DNA of 64,000 nt from Salinibius halmophilus (GTDB taxonomy: Bacteria > Pseudomonadota > Gammaproteobacteria > Pseudomonadales > Natronospirillaceae), in the NCBI RefSeq assembly GCF_003577475.1, contig NZ_QPEP01000007.1, forward strand, positions 135,164 through 199,163, in the 5' to 3' direction. Both the position numbers and the translations under genes were made by a program. A model generated the notes under the pieces. That model made no database searches. It was not told the origin of the DNA and was given only the letters and a program-made list of their open reading frames with translations. Below, piece after piece: positions 36,257 through 43,646 of this stretch. The stretch's first letter is position 1; the number at the start of each line of letters is the position of its first letter.

Positions 36257-36835
36257 ATGGCAGAGTGGTCAGATTGGTTTAAAAAGTCGCTGCGTGAGAT
36301 TGATCGTGATGGGGATGGTGACCAACTTAGTCATATTCTCGCGCTTAGCAGCGTGCGTGAACTATGGATTCAAGGTGAGCTGTATCTTCGAAGTAATGAT
36401 GTGCAAGGCTTAACTGTTAATCATGACTTTGAAACGCATAAGAGTTTCGGCGATAGTGTGAAGGTCGATTTGTTAGCAGAGCCAACTAGTGCCGCTTGGG
36501 CACCTATGTTGTGCGAAGTAAAAGTCATCACGAATGACTTTCAAGGTAAGGTTGTTGGCTATTGGCAGAAGGATATCGAGCGCTTGTATTACGCAATTGG
36601 TAAGCAATATGAGCGATACTTTCTGGCAGTGGTAGGCAACTTTAACCGCAATACACCTGATTGGTCGCAAACACCTGATGAGCAAGACAAAACAGTTCAA
36701 AAATGTATTCAAACGCTACACGACGAGCAAAAACAACTAAAAATTAGCGCGATTGAAACCTTCAAAATCCGGCCAAGTGAGCCAGGAAAGCCGGCATGGG
36801 TAGAAGGCATTTTGTGCCGAGTAAATTCTGCCTAA
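36257..36835 (+). CDS. Hypothetical protein, possible PD-(D/E)XK fold
   Basis: 192 residues, AAGGATG upstream of ATG 36257. The middle reads SVKVDLLAEPTSAAWAP followed by MLCEVKVITNDF (~70-100), fitting D-x(n)-E-x-K of PD-(D/E)XK proteins. It is preceded by an acidic helix and followed by a conserved-looking GYWQKDIERLYYAIGKQYER segment. No DNA-binding domain is obvious, and it may bind nucleic acid or be a small nuclease or an inactive relative. It is a single gene with its own promoter region (36071-36256) inside the defence patchwork. Confidence 0.6.
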   Translation: MAEWSDWFKKSLREIDRDGDGDQLSHILALSSVRELWIQGELYLRSNDVQGLTVNHDFETHKSFGDSVKVDLLAEPTSAAWAPMLCEVKVITNDFQGKVVGYWQKDIERLYYAIGKQYERYFLAVVGNFNRNTPDWSQTPDEQDKTVQKCIQTLHDEQKQLKISAIETFKIRPSEPGKPAWVEGILCRVNSA

Positions 36836-36904
36836 ACAAGCGAAGCCGAAAGCTTGGTGGAGTATTGAGTAACTGGGTTTAAGGCTTGGTAGTAAAAAAC
36901 AAAA

Positions 36905-37462
36905 TTAAACCTCTACATAAAAACAGAACATTGGCTGTTTGCCCGTATAAACATGGGGAGCTGCTTGGCAAATGGTTTCTGGGGACTCTAAAACATCGCA
37001 TAGCTGATGAAACACAGCTTGGCTGATGTTTCCTAGTGCTTGTACTGCCACTAAGTTTTTGGTGGTTGCAAATCTAAGCGCCGCTTCCCAGTTGCTACAA
37101 ATGGTTAGGTTCAGTTGCTTGCCCGCTAATGCAGTTTGCCAGTCGGATAGATCGATACCGGTTATGCCGTGGTGAAATAATGCGTTCACCGCTAGCCATT
37201 GCTGCGCCTTGGGTTCTGAACTCGATATGCTCACACCTATGTGGTTGGTACCACCATTCACCACGATGCTGAGCTCCGCTGGAAGGCGGGGCTGTTCAAT
37301 GCACCCCCATAAAATGTGAACTGGTAAGTGAGGGTGTTTGGGCTGTTCGAACACACTGTTAAGTAGCCGCGCTGCGCTCAAAGTGGATTGCGCTTTAGTT
37401 CTGTCGGCCTTGTCTGCAAATAAGTTTATCGGTGCTACGTGTAGCATTAGTCTAGCCAGCAA
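36905..37462 (-). CDS. Hypothetical protein
   Basis: 185 residues if started at TTG 37462 (AAAGG eight bases upstream) or 180 from ATG 37447, which has no good ribosome site. Composition is ordinary for a soluble alpha/beta protein, with LSIVVNGGTNHIGVSIS and a C-terminal FCFYVEV. No catalytic motif or family is recognised. It is convergent with the gene ending at 36835 and divergent from the HEPN gene; the 200-bp spacer 37463-37662 would hold both promoters. Confidence 0.55.
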   Translation of the reverse strand: MLARLMLHVAPINLFADKADRTKAQSTLSAARLLNSVFEQPKHPHLPVHILWGCIEQPRLPAELSIVVNGGTNHIGVSISSSEPKAQQWLAVNALFHHGITGIDLSDWQTALAGKQLNLTICSNWEAALRFATTKNLVAVQALGNISQAVFHQLCDVLESPETICQAAPHVYTGKQPMFCFYVEV

Positions 37463-37662
37463 GAATTGAACCTTTAGCTTACTAGTTGCGCGCTGCAGTT
37501 CTATAAAAAGCTCAAAAAAAGCATTATATTGGCGCGTGGCTAGTCTTCCGGTAAGACATTTGATTTATATCTGTAGTTTGACTGAATGTTTTTTATACAG
37601 TATTAACTTCCGAACAGTATTTGGTAATCTGGTTGTATCGCTCAGCTTGCTAAGGATTTGCC

Positions 37663-38313
37663 ATGACTGCCCAGTACGCCGAATTAAAACAACAACACCG
37701 CGATGTGCGTGATAGCTACCCCGAAAACCTAAACCTGCGCGTGCACCGCGCGTTGAGTTGGTTGCATCGGGCTGAGTTGTGTGACGATGTAGACGGCAAG
37801 TTCGTTTTCTTATGGATTGCCTTCAATGCAGCCTATAACAACGATTACGTTGACCAGCAGGTCAGTGAGCGCTCGCAGCATGAGCAGTTTTTGTGGAAAC
37901 TGGTGAAGTTAGATAAGCATAAGGTGCTCAGTAAGCTGGTTTGGCAGCAGTTCTCAATTGCTATTCGTTTATTGCTGCGTAATCGTTATGTGTTTCAAGG
38001 GTTCTGGGACCACATAAACGGCCAAATAAGCGAGGCCGAATGGCGTGAGCGTTTTAGTAAAGCCAAACAGGCGGCTAACTTGGCGCTGGCGCGCGATAAC
38101 ACGGCTGATGTATTAGCAATTGTATTGAGTCGTTTATATACCCTTCGTAATCAGCTAATGCATGGTGGCGCCACCTTTAATAGCAAGGTAAACCGCCAAC
38201 AAATGCAGGATGCAACTCGGTTAATGGAGCGCCTAGTGCCGGCGGTTATCCAAATTATGCTCGCAAGCCCAAACGAGCATTGGGGCGAAGCGAGTTATCA
38301 GGTAGTAGAGTAG
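37663..38313 (+). CDS. HEPN-domain protein (Apea-like)
   Basis: 216 residues, AAGGA before ATG. All-helical. The C-terminal half has LSRLYTLRNQLMHGGATF with R162-N-Q-L-M-H167, the R-x4-H ribonuclease motif of HEPN domains, and the N-terminal half has RVHRALSWLHRAE and FVFLWIAFNAAYNN, typical of the Apea-like HEPN family. HEPN proteins in defence islands are usually RNases that cleave tRNA or mRNA on infection. No partner antitoxin or sensor gene is adjacent, so it may be self-regulated. Confidence 0.78.
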   Translation: MTAQYAELKQQHRDVRDSYPENLNLRVHRALSWLHRAELCDDVDGKFVFLWIAFNAAYNNDYVDQQVSERSQHEQFLWKLVKLDKHKVLSKLVWQQFSIAIRLLLRNRYVFQGFWDHINGQISEAEWRERFSKAKQAANLALARDNTADVLAIVLSRLYTLRNQLMHGGATFNSKVNRQQMQDATRLMERLVPAVIQIMLASPNEHWGEASYQVVE

Positions 38314-38391
38314 GGCTGCTTGATGTCGTTCTTGTAGGGAACCGCTAATAACCCCTTTTTCTCATTTCTACTCGCTGAGCGCAGCCCGGTT

Positions 38392-38463
38392 AAAATCGGC
38401 TCGTGTGCGAGTCCAATCAAAATGCTCATTTACTACAGTAAACTGCGCTTTCTCGCCGATTTT
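38392..38463. repeat. Nested inverted-repeat element
   Basis: AAAATCGGC (38392-38400) and GCCGATTTT (38455-38463) are perfect 9-bp arms enclosing a second palindrome, TTTACTACAGTAAA (38429-38442). The structure occupies the spacer (38314-38603) between the HEPN gene and the next gene. The right arm ends in TTTTTG, so it could terminate the HEPN transcript, but the nested design is more like a mobile REP/MITE-type element. Nothing else is seen in this 290-bp spacer. Confidence 0.5.
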
Positions 38464-38603
38464 TGCCTCGTCGAAATTTCGCCTGCTAGGTTCTTAGATG
38501 CTCCCTGTAGCGATAGGGGTTAACGGATAAGCAGTGTTTGTTTGGCGAATCGTTGTGATAGTATGCCGAGTCAAATCGACTACCCGAAGTATGTTCACCG
38601 TCA

Positions 38604-39953
38604 ATGAATAACCAAGCGCCTATTCCAACTTTATACGGTTTAACTGAATCGCAAATTTCTAATTGGCTAGAGGGCGACTGGCGCTCGTTAACCAATATTG
38701 AAGTTAAAGAACCGAGTAGCATACCGTGCAATGCCGAGGTGTTCTGCTACTTGGAGGCATTATGGTTGTATTGGTCTAAGCATGGCGACATTAAGCTAAC
38801 AGGAAAAGGTAATTTACCGCGCAAGGTCGTTGAGTTTGCCAGTAACCACTTTGAAAAATATAACCCGCAGGGTGATACTTGGGGTTGGGGCGTAAAGAAC
38901 GAAGAAGACGTTGCCGCCTTGCACTTTTGTCATATTTTGCTGCGCGAATGTGGCTATATCGCGCCACTAAAAACCAAGCTGCGCTTTACTGCGGAAGCGC
39001 AGCAACAGATTATTGAAGCTGGCCTGATTTGGCTATTTATTGAGTGCTTCAAATATGCCAGCACGCAGTTCAATTTTGCTTACCTAGATTGGGGTGAGGA
39101 GGCTGTTGCTCAGCTGCAAGCCTTTTCTATCTATGCCCTCTGGCGGTTAAGTTGCCATGGTAGTCAGCAGCGGTTGGCTGAAGACTTGATGATTGCCGAA
39201 CCATCGTTAATCGATGAAGTTGATGACTGGGTGCCATCCATATTCGAGTTTGACCTGTCGCCTATGGAACTATGGTACAAGCGCTTAGGCAAGCAGTTTT
39301 TTGGCAACTTTTTGGCAATGTTTGGCATGGCAGAGCGTGTTGGCGAGATCACGGCGTATAAGTATCAGTTAACGCCGCTTTTTGCTGAGATGCTTAAGTT
39401 TAGCGTTACTGAGGGTGAGGGTGTTGAGTTCTCTAATCCGTGGTTAAACGATGGTGCCTATGACGACAATGAAATGTTCAATGAGCATGTAGAACTTGCT
39501 GTTGGCGAGATCGAGGCTTTACAAGAAGGGTTTATGGACTTTCTTGATCAGTCGCAAGCTCGGGTCGATAATGCTGTGGATCTATTCAAAAAGCATCAAC
39601 CACATCTGTTTAAACTGATGGGTTTGCTCACGCCTGTTTTCGACGATCAAGACAAGCTAGGCTTGTTTTCGCGGGCCTGCGTTTATTTGTGGCACCAGCA
39701 CTCCAGCGATTTGTTGAAGATGTTGCCTGCTGATATGGAGACGCTTCAGCAAGAATTGGACGAAATTATGGCTTGGTATCCGCAATCCGGGCCTCAACGC
39801 GACCAACAGTTAGCCGAGTTTTTCTCGCAATCGCCCAACGCTGTAAAGCCCATGTTTTTGTATGCGGTATCTTGCGAGTTGAGCGAGCATGACATGCACG
39901 AGCCAGCACAGATCACCGCGCTGGTGATAGGGAATGCTTTGGCAGCGATGTAG
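38604..39953 (+). CDS. Unknown protein, paralogue of the SEC-C protein downstream
   Basis: 449 residues. It shares with the gene at 40484 a long N-terminal block (here LYGLTESQISNWLEGDWRSL, then YWSKHGDIKLTGKGNLPRKV) and later AYLDWGEEAVAQLQAFSIYA, PLFAEMLKF and a C-terminal helical domain. It begins right at the shared block and lacks the N-terminal SEC-C zinc motif of its paralogue. No ribosome site is obvious at ATG 38604. The family is mostly helical and has no catalytic motif that I can see. It is probably the product of a tandem duplication with its neighbour. Confidence 0.65.
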   Translation: MNNQAPIPTLYGLTESQISNWLEGDWRSLTNIEVKEPSSIPCNAEVFCYLEALWLYWSKHGDIKLTGKGNLPRKVVEFASNHFEKYNPQGDTWGWGVKNEEDVAALHFCHILLRECGYIAPLKTKLRFTAEAQQQIIEAGLIWLFIECFKYASTQFNFAYLDWGEEAVAQLQAFSIYALWRLSCHGSQQRLAEDLMIAEPSLIDEVDDWVPSIFEFDLSPMELWYKRLGKQFFGNFLAMFGMAERVGEITAYKYQLTPLFAEMLKFSVTEGEGVEFSNPWLNDGAYDDNEMFNEHVELAVGEIEALQEGFMDFLDQSQARVDNAVDLFKKHQPHLFKLMGLLTPVFDDQDKLGLFSRACVYLWHQHSSDLLKMLPADMETLQQELDEIMAWYPQSGPQRDQQLAEFFSQSPNAVKPMFLYAVSCELSEHDMHEPAQITALVIGNALAAM

Positions 39954-39956
39954 TGA

Positions 39957-40146
39957 TACACGTTGCCCGGCGCAAAAACGCGCCGTACAACCTACAGGCG
40001 ATGATTTGTAGGTTGTACGAACCGGAAGTTCGGGAAACAAGTATTACAGCAATACATGTTGCCCGGCACGAAACCATGCGCCGTGCAACCTACGGTGATC
40101 ATTTGTAGGTTTTACAAACCGTAGGTTTGGGAAACAATGCACAATT
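39957..40146. repeat. Two tandem copies of a REP-like dispersed repeat
   Basis: Copy 1 (39957-40050) and copy 2 (40051-40146) both run ATACA(C/T)GTTGCCCGGC, then GCCGT(A/G)CAACCTAC, then ATTTGTAGGTT, and end (T)CGGGAAACAA or TTGGGAAACAA. Each contains two imperfect hairpins (GTTGC...GCAAC and AACC...GGTT types). Related copies lie at 40336-40410, 42442-42493 and 49319-49409. The 39954-40480 spacer is made largely of such elements and contains no gene. Confidence 0.75.
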
Positions 40147-40159
40147 GATCTACTGCCTT

Positions 40160-40258
40160 ACGTTTAGTTACTCTTTTCTGTAATTATATACACTTATTTT
40201 GGCGCGGTGTTTAAATATACAGCTATAGTTAAAGCAGGCTCGTCAACAGGGTTTTGAA
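40160..40258 (+). repeat. Second copy of the rpn upstream region, without the gene
   Basis: This stretch (…TTACTCTTTTCTGTAA…, TTTAAATATACAGCTAT, AAAGCAGGCTCGT) matches the sequence directly upstream of the rpn remnant (42083-42178) with scattered differences, but here no ATG-rpn sequence follows. It is therefore a relic of a second Rpn-family insertion or of duplication of the whole gene-repeat-rpn unit. Confidence 0.65.
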
Positions 40259-40335
40259 AGAGGTGTCGCTCAGGAGTGAAGCAAGGTAAGGCAAAGGTAG
40301 CAGAAGTGATTCAGTTGCATTGATTTTGTTGTGTG

Positions 40336-40410
40336 GGCCAAATCATGCGCCGTGCAACCAACAGGTGATCGGTTAACGTGGTTTACAAACCGAGGGTTTG
40401 GAGCAACTAG
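40336..40410. repeat. Diverged partial copy of the dispersed repeat
   Basis: It contains CATGCGCCGTGCAACCAAC, GGTGATCGG and TTTACAAACCGAGGGTTTGG, matching the right two thirds of copy 2 at 40051-40146; the left GTTGCCCGG end is missing. Confidence 0.6.
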
Positions 40411-40483
40411 CAAGCGTTCAGTGAAGGTGTGTTGAGCAAGTTATTATTGGAAATTTACGTCTAAAAGAATAAGAGAGCGTGTG

Positions 40484-42001
40484 ATGAAAATTGGTCGCAA
40501 CGATACTTGCCCTTGCGGCAGTGGAAAGAAGTTCAAGAAGTGCTGTATTAATGTGTCTGCTGGACCAATTGAGCAGGTTGCTGGGCGTATCGAATCTGTA
40601 TTGGCAGGTCAGCCTGATATGTCGATGGCAGATATACAGCAACTAGCCAGTAGGGGAGTTGATGATTTCAATCATGCCCCGTTGCCAGAGCTCTTTGGTT
40701 TAAGCCCACATCTAATGGCCAATTGGCAAGGAGGTGACTGGGGTAGCTTTGAACACGTCTCGCTCCAAATCCCGAAAGAGCACCTTCACTATTCTGTGGT
40801 TTACGCTTATATCAAGTCGCTTTGGCAATACTGGCTAATTGAGGGTGATTTTAAACTGACAGCGAAAGGCAACTTGCCACGCAAGTTGGTGGAAAAAGTA
40901 AATTATGACGTCATGGTTTACATGCCAGATTACGCTGAGGTTCTGCAGTCTATTAAAGAGCTTACGCCTGGTAATGCTGAAGATTTCCCAGAGCTATCAC
41001 TTACCCATAAGCTGCTGCTCGATTCGGGTCTTCTGCGGAACCTAAAAACTAAGTTTTCTTTTAGTGCCAAGGCTTCACTTGCGTTTCATGAGCATGGCAT
41101 CAGCGCCCTTTATATTGCTTGTTTTGAGTTTGCATCGCGTAACTTTAACTACGGCTACTATGATTACGAAGATGAGACGGTACTCGGCTTAATAAGGCTC
41201 ACACCGTTTATCTTGTGGCGCCTTCAGCAACATAAAGATATTGATTTGGCCGCTCGCGAGTTGGTCACGGCGATACCTGCGTTGGCTAATGAATTTAAAC
41301 CAAAATCTGGCGATGCAATGGCTGCCTGGATTAAGGTGTTTAGAAAGCAGTTCGTTGAGACCTTCCTGAACTTGTTTGGGCTTGTGAAAATAAATGGCTG
41401 GGGCGAGTTTGGTCATCGAGACTGCGCTATAACCCCTCTATTCGATGAAGTTCTTCAGTTTAACGTACACTCTAGTTTTGAGGTGCCGTTGGTCGACCCA
41501 TGGTTAGAAGGCGGCGGTGAAGCATTTTTTAATGGTGAAATTGATTTAGGCAGAGAGCAACAGGGCGAATTAGAAAAAGAATTCGAGCAGTTTATGAGTG
41601 CTGCCAATGAAGTTGTGGCAGATTATGCAGAGCAATTTATTGAGCGTCGAAACGATCTTGCTGAGTACGTACTCAGCGAGTTATCTGGTAAATCAAGCGA
41701 GGATATGGTCAGTTTGATCATGGCGACAAGTACCTTTGTATACCATCGCCACAGCGACGAATTGAACCGGCGCCGCAAAGTTGATGGAAAGCAGCTGGAT
41801 CAACTAGTCAAAGATGCCAAACGATTGTTTCAAGGCAGTGAATTGCAGCAAGGTAACCGACTCGATTGGTATTTATCGAAGAGCGCGAACCCAAAGACTA
41901 TATTGTTGGCGTTGTCTTTGATTGAATCAATTGATTCTGATCGCCGCGACCTTTACGCCCGCGCCGTGCAAGTGGCGGTGCTGAAAGCTCTAGTTGGATA
42001 A
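40484..42001 (+). CDS. SEC-C zinc-motif protein of unknown function
   Basis: 505 residues from ATG 40484 (a GTG directly precedes it). The N-terminus is a textbook SEC-C motif, IGRNDTCPCGSGKKFKKCC (~3-21), a zinc site first known from SecA and found in many nucleic-acid or protein-binding accessory proteins. After a short linker comes a block shared with the gene at 38604: LFGLSPHLMANWQGGDWGSF, YWLIEGDFKLTAKGNLPRKL, and later PLFDEVLQFNV. The rest is helical with no enzymatic motif. Its repeats, flank and rpn relic parallel those of its paralogue, pointing to a duplicated unit. Confidence 0.72.
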   Translation: MKIGRNDTCPCGSGKKFKKCCINVSAGPIEQVAGRIESVLAGQPDMSMADIQQLASRGVDDFNHAPLPELFGLSPHLMANWQGGDWGSFEHVSLQIPKEHLHYSVVYAYIKSLWQYWLIEGDFKLTAKGNLPRKLVEKVNYDVMVYMPDYAEVLQSIKELTPGNAEDFPELSLTHKLLLDSGLLRNLKTKFSFSAKASLAFHEHGISALYIACFEFASRNFNYGYYDYEDETVLGLIRLTPFILWRLQQHKDIDLAARELVTAIPALANEFKPKSGDAMAAWIKVFRKQFVETFLNLFGLVKINGWGEFGHRDCAITPLFDEVLQFNVHSSFEVPLVDPWLEGGGEAFFNGEIDLGREQQGELEKEFEQFMSAANEVVADYAEQFIERRNDLAEYVLSELSGKSSEDMVSLIMATSTFVYHRHSDELNRRRKVDGKQLDQLVKDAKRLFQGSELQQGNRLDWYLSKSANPKTILLALSLIESIDSDRRDLYARAVQVAVLKALVG

Positions 42002-42043
42002 CGGATTTTGTTGCTCGGCTCGTTATGTAACCATGGCGATTTT

Positions 42044-42079
42044 GTCTGCAAACATTCGCTTCGCAAATGATTTGCAGAC
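42044..42079. terminator. Hairpin after the SEC-C gene
   Basis: GTCTGCAAA (42044-42052) and TTTGCAGAC (42071-42079) are perfect 9-bp arms with an 18-base loop, 42 bp after the SEC-C gene stop. There is no T run directly after the stem, so the terminator role is tentative. Confidence 0.4.
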
Positions 42080-42178
42080 CTACATTTCATTACGCTTTTC
42101 TGTAAATATATACATATTTTCTCTGTAACTGTTTAAATATACAGCTATCTTTAGAGCAGACTCGTAAAGGGGCTGCTT

Positions 42179-42441
42179 ATGGCGAAGATCAATAATCCGC
42201 ACGACAAGTTTTTTAAGCAGAGCATGCAGCAGCCAATTTTGGCTAAACAATTTATGCAGCAATATTTGCCGACAAAGATTGCTAGTGCCTTAGATCTAGA
42301 GTCTTTGGTGTATCAAGATGGCAGCTACATAAACAATCAAATGCGCAGCGTTTGCTTGATCGTGGATTTTCGGTAAGCGAAGCTGCTCAGATTGCCGATT
42401 TAGATGAAGCCATTGTGGCTGAGTTAGTTCAGTCGCATTGA
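42179..42441 (+). pseudogene. Internally deleted Rpn-family (PD-(D/E)XK) nuclease remnant
   Basis: From ATG 42179 the frame gives NNPHDKFFKQSMQQPILAKQ-type sequence, the characteristic start of Rpn/transposase_31 proteins, up to about residue 56. The reading frame then shifts at about 42345. In the other frame QRLLDRGFSVSEAAQIADLD and the ending IVAELVQSH reproduce the usual C-terminus (stop 42439-42441). Full-length Rpn proteins are about 300 residues, so roughly two hundred residues including the catalytic core are deleted. Rpn proteins promote RecA-independent recombination. Confidence 0.78.
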
Positions 42442-42493
42442 TTTGTTGCCCGGCCAGTGTGGCCCAGCGCGAAAACGCGCCGTTCAACCTACT
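42442..42493. repeat. Truncated dispersed repeat abutting jetD
   Basis: GTTGCCCGGCC, GCGAAAACGCGCCGTTCAAC and CTAC match the left part of the dispersed repeat. The copy ends inside the 3' end of jetD (minus strand): the CTA at 42489-42491, part of the repeat's CAACCTAC, supplies the jetD TAG stop codon. Confidence 0.65.
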
Positions 42494-43646
42494 GTAAGTT
42501 GAAAAACGCTTGCGAAATATAGTCGGCGTCAAGCATTTCTTGCTCTAGTCGGTTGGGTTGTTGATGTAGCCGCTCAAACAACAAGGCTTCTTGCTCAGTT
42601 AAATCAGTTGGCACCGCGCCACACGAATTGCCCTGAGTAGCGCGGTGGTTGAATTGCTCGAACGTGTTCACGTCCATCATTACACTGACTAGATTAGGTT
42701 GCATTGCACGAGCGCGGGCTAGCAGGGTTAGGCCATCACTGTCTATGTCACCCCAGTAAATGACTTTTTTATCTTTTACCCAATCGGCGCCTAGCCAGTT
42801 AAGGTGATTGCCTGTACCACACACCACTACGGCGTGTTCAATATTGGGTACCACCAAACCAGACTGAAGATTTTCTACCACAATAAGCGTGTCGCCAGGT
42901 AAGGGGTAGGCCGCGAGTTGCTGGCCAGTAAGCTGCAGCAATTCTAAGCCAGCGAAAGCTTGTCTTGTTTTCTCGCAAAGTGGGCGAATGGTTAGCCAAC
43001 CGGCAGGTTTGTTCATGCAGCCTAGCCAACTAAGCAAACCATCTGCCTTGTTAACGGCCTGATCGTGTAAGGCGTTCAATAATGCGCTAATCAGTTTTTC
43101 ATGTTGCTCAATAAACTTGCCATGCACGCCAGCAAGCGGCAAGGCGCGCAAGTATAAACCCACGCCCATGCCGGCTTGTAGCTGCGGCAGCAGTGCTTGC
43201 AGCATGGTGAGTTCTGTCGTAGTTAACTGCATCAACGCTGCTAACTGTTTTTTTAGCTCGGCTTTGAAGTCCGCCGATTCAGGTGCCAAAGCAATTAATG
43301 GCTGAACTCGTTCAAACCATTGTTCAAGCTCGCCGGTTACCTGTAAAAAATCGGTGAGGCTTTTTAAGTTATGAAACACTAACTTTACTGGCACTTGTTG
43401 ACTGCCAAGGCGCTGCCAGCGTTTGTCGGCCCACTCAACACCGCTCACGTTGCGCCAATCTTGCTGCCAAACAAATAGCTTTTCTGCATCGCTGCTGGCT
43501 TGCTTATCGCTCGGTGGCTTTAATCCTAGGCTAATTGGAAAGGTGACCGAGCCATTTAACAGGCGCTGGCATTTGGGCCAATTTTGCCAATAGCGGCTAT
43601 AAAGAACTGCTCGCGCATCGTTAACACTTATTCCCCAGTCGCTCAC
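42489..43646 (-). CDS. jetD: Wadjet topoisomerase-like nuclease JetD
   Basis: Start GTG 43646 lies in a GTGA overlap with the jetC stop, giving 385 residues; the longer ATG start at 43715 would read back through jetC in another frame and is rejected. The C-terminal toprim-like DUF2220 domain shows VVCGTGNHLNWLGADW, KVIYWGDIDSDGLTLLARAR (the DxDxxG metal site) and a final helix. JetD is the nuclease subunit that cleaves circular plasmid DNA after loop extrusion by the JetABC SMC complex. It is the last gene of a complete type I Wadjet operon. Confidence 0.9.
   Translation of the reverse strand: MSDWGISVNDARAVLYSRYWQNWPKCQRLLNGSVTFPISLGLKPPSDKQASSDAEKLFVWQQDWRNVSGVEWADKRWQRLGSQQVPVKLVFHNLKSLTDFLQVTGELEQWFERVQPLIALAPESADFKAELKKQLAALMQLTTTELTMLQALLPQLQAGMGVGLYLRALPLAGVHGKFIEQHEKLISALLNALHDQAVNKADGLLSWLGCMNKPAGWLTIRPLCEKTRQAFAGLELLQLTGQQLAAYPLPGDTLIVVENLQSGLVVPNIEHAVVVCGTGNHLNWLGADWVKDKKVIYWGDIDSDGLTLLARARAMQPNLVSVMMDVNTFEQFNHRATQGNSCGAVPTDLTEQEALLFERLHQQPNRLEQEMLDADYISQAFFNLQ

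Noticed and set aside
39954-40480. CRISPR array in the repeat-rich spacer
   Set aside because: Repeats are ~95 bp, diverged, hairpin-forming and irregularly spaced, with no unique spacers of constant length and no cas genes.
42179-42376. Functional 65-residue protein at the rpn start
   Set aside because: It is the N-terminus of an Rpn protein fused out of frame to its own C-terminus; the catalytic core is missing.
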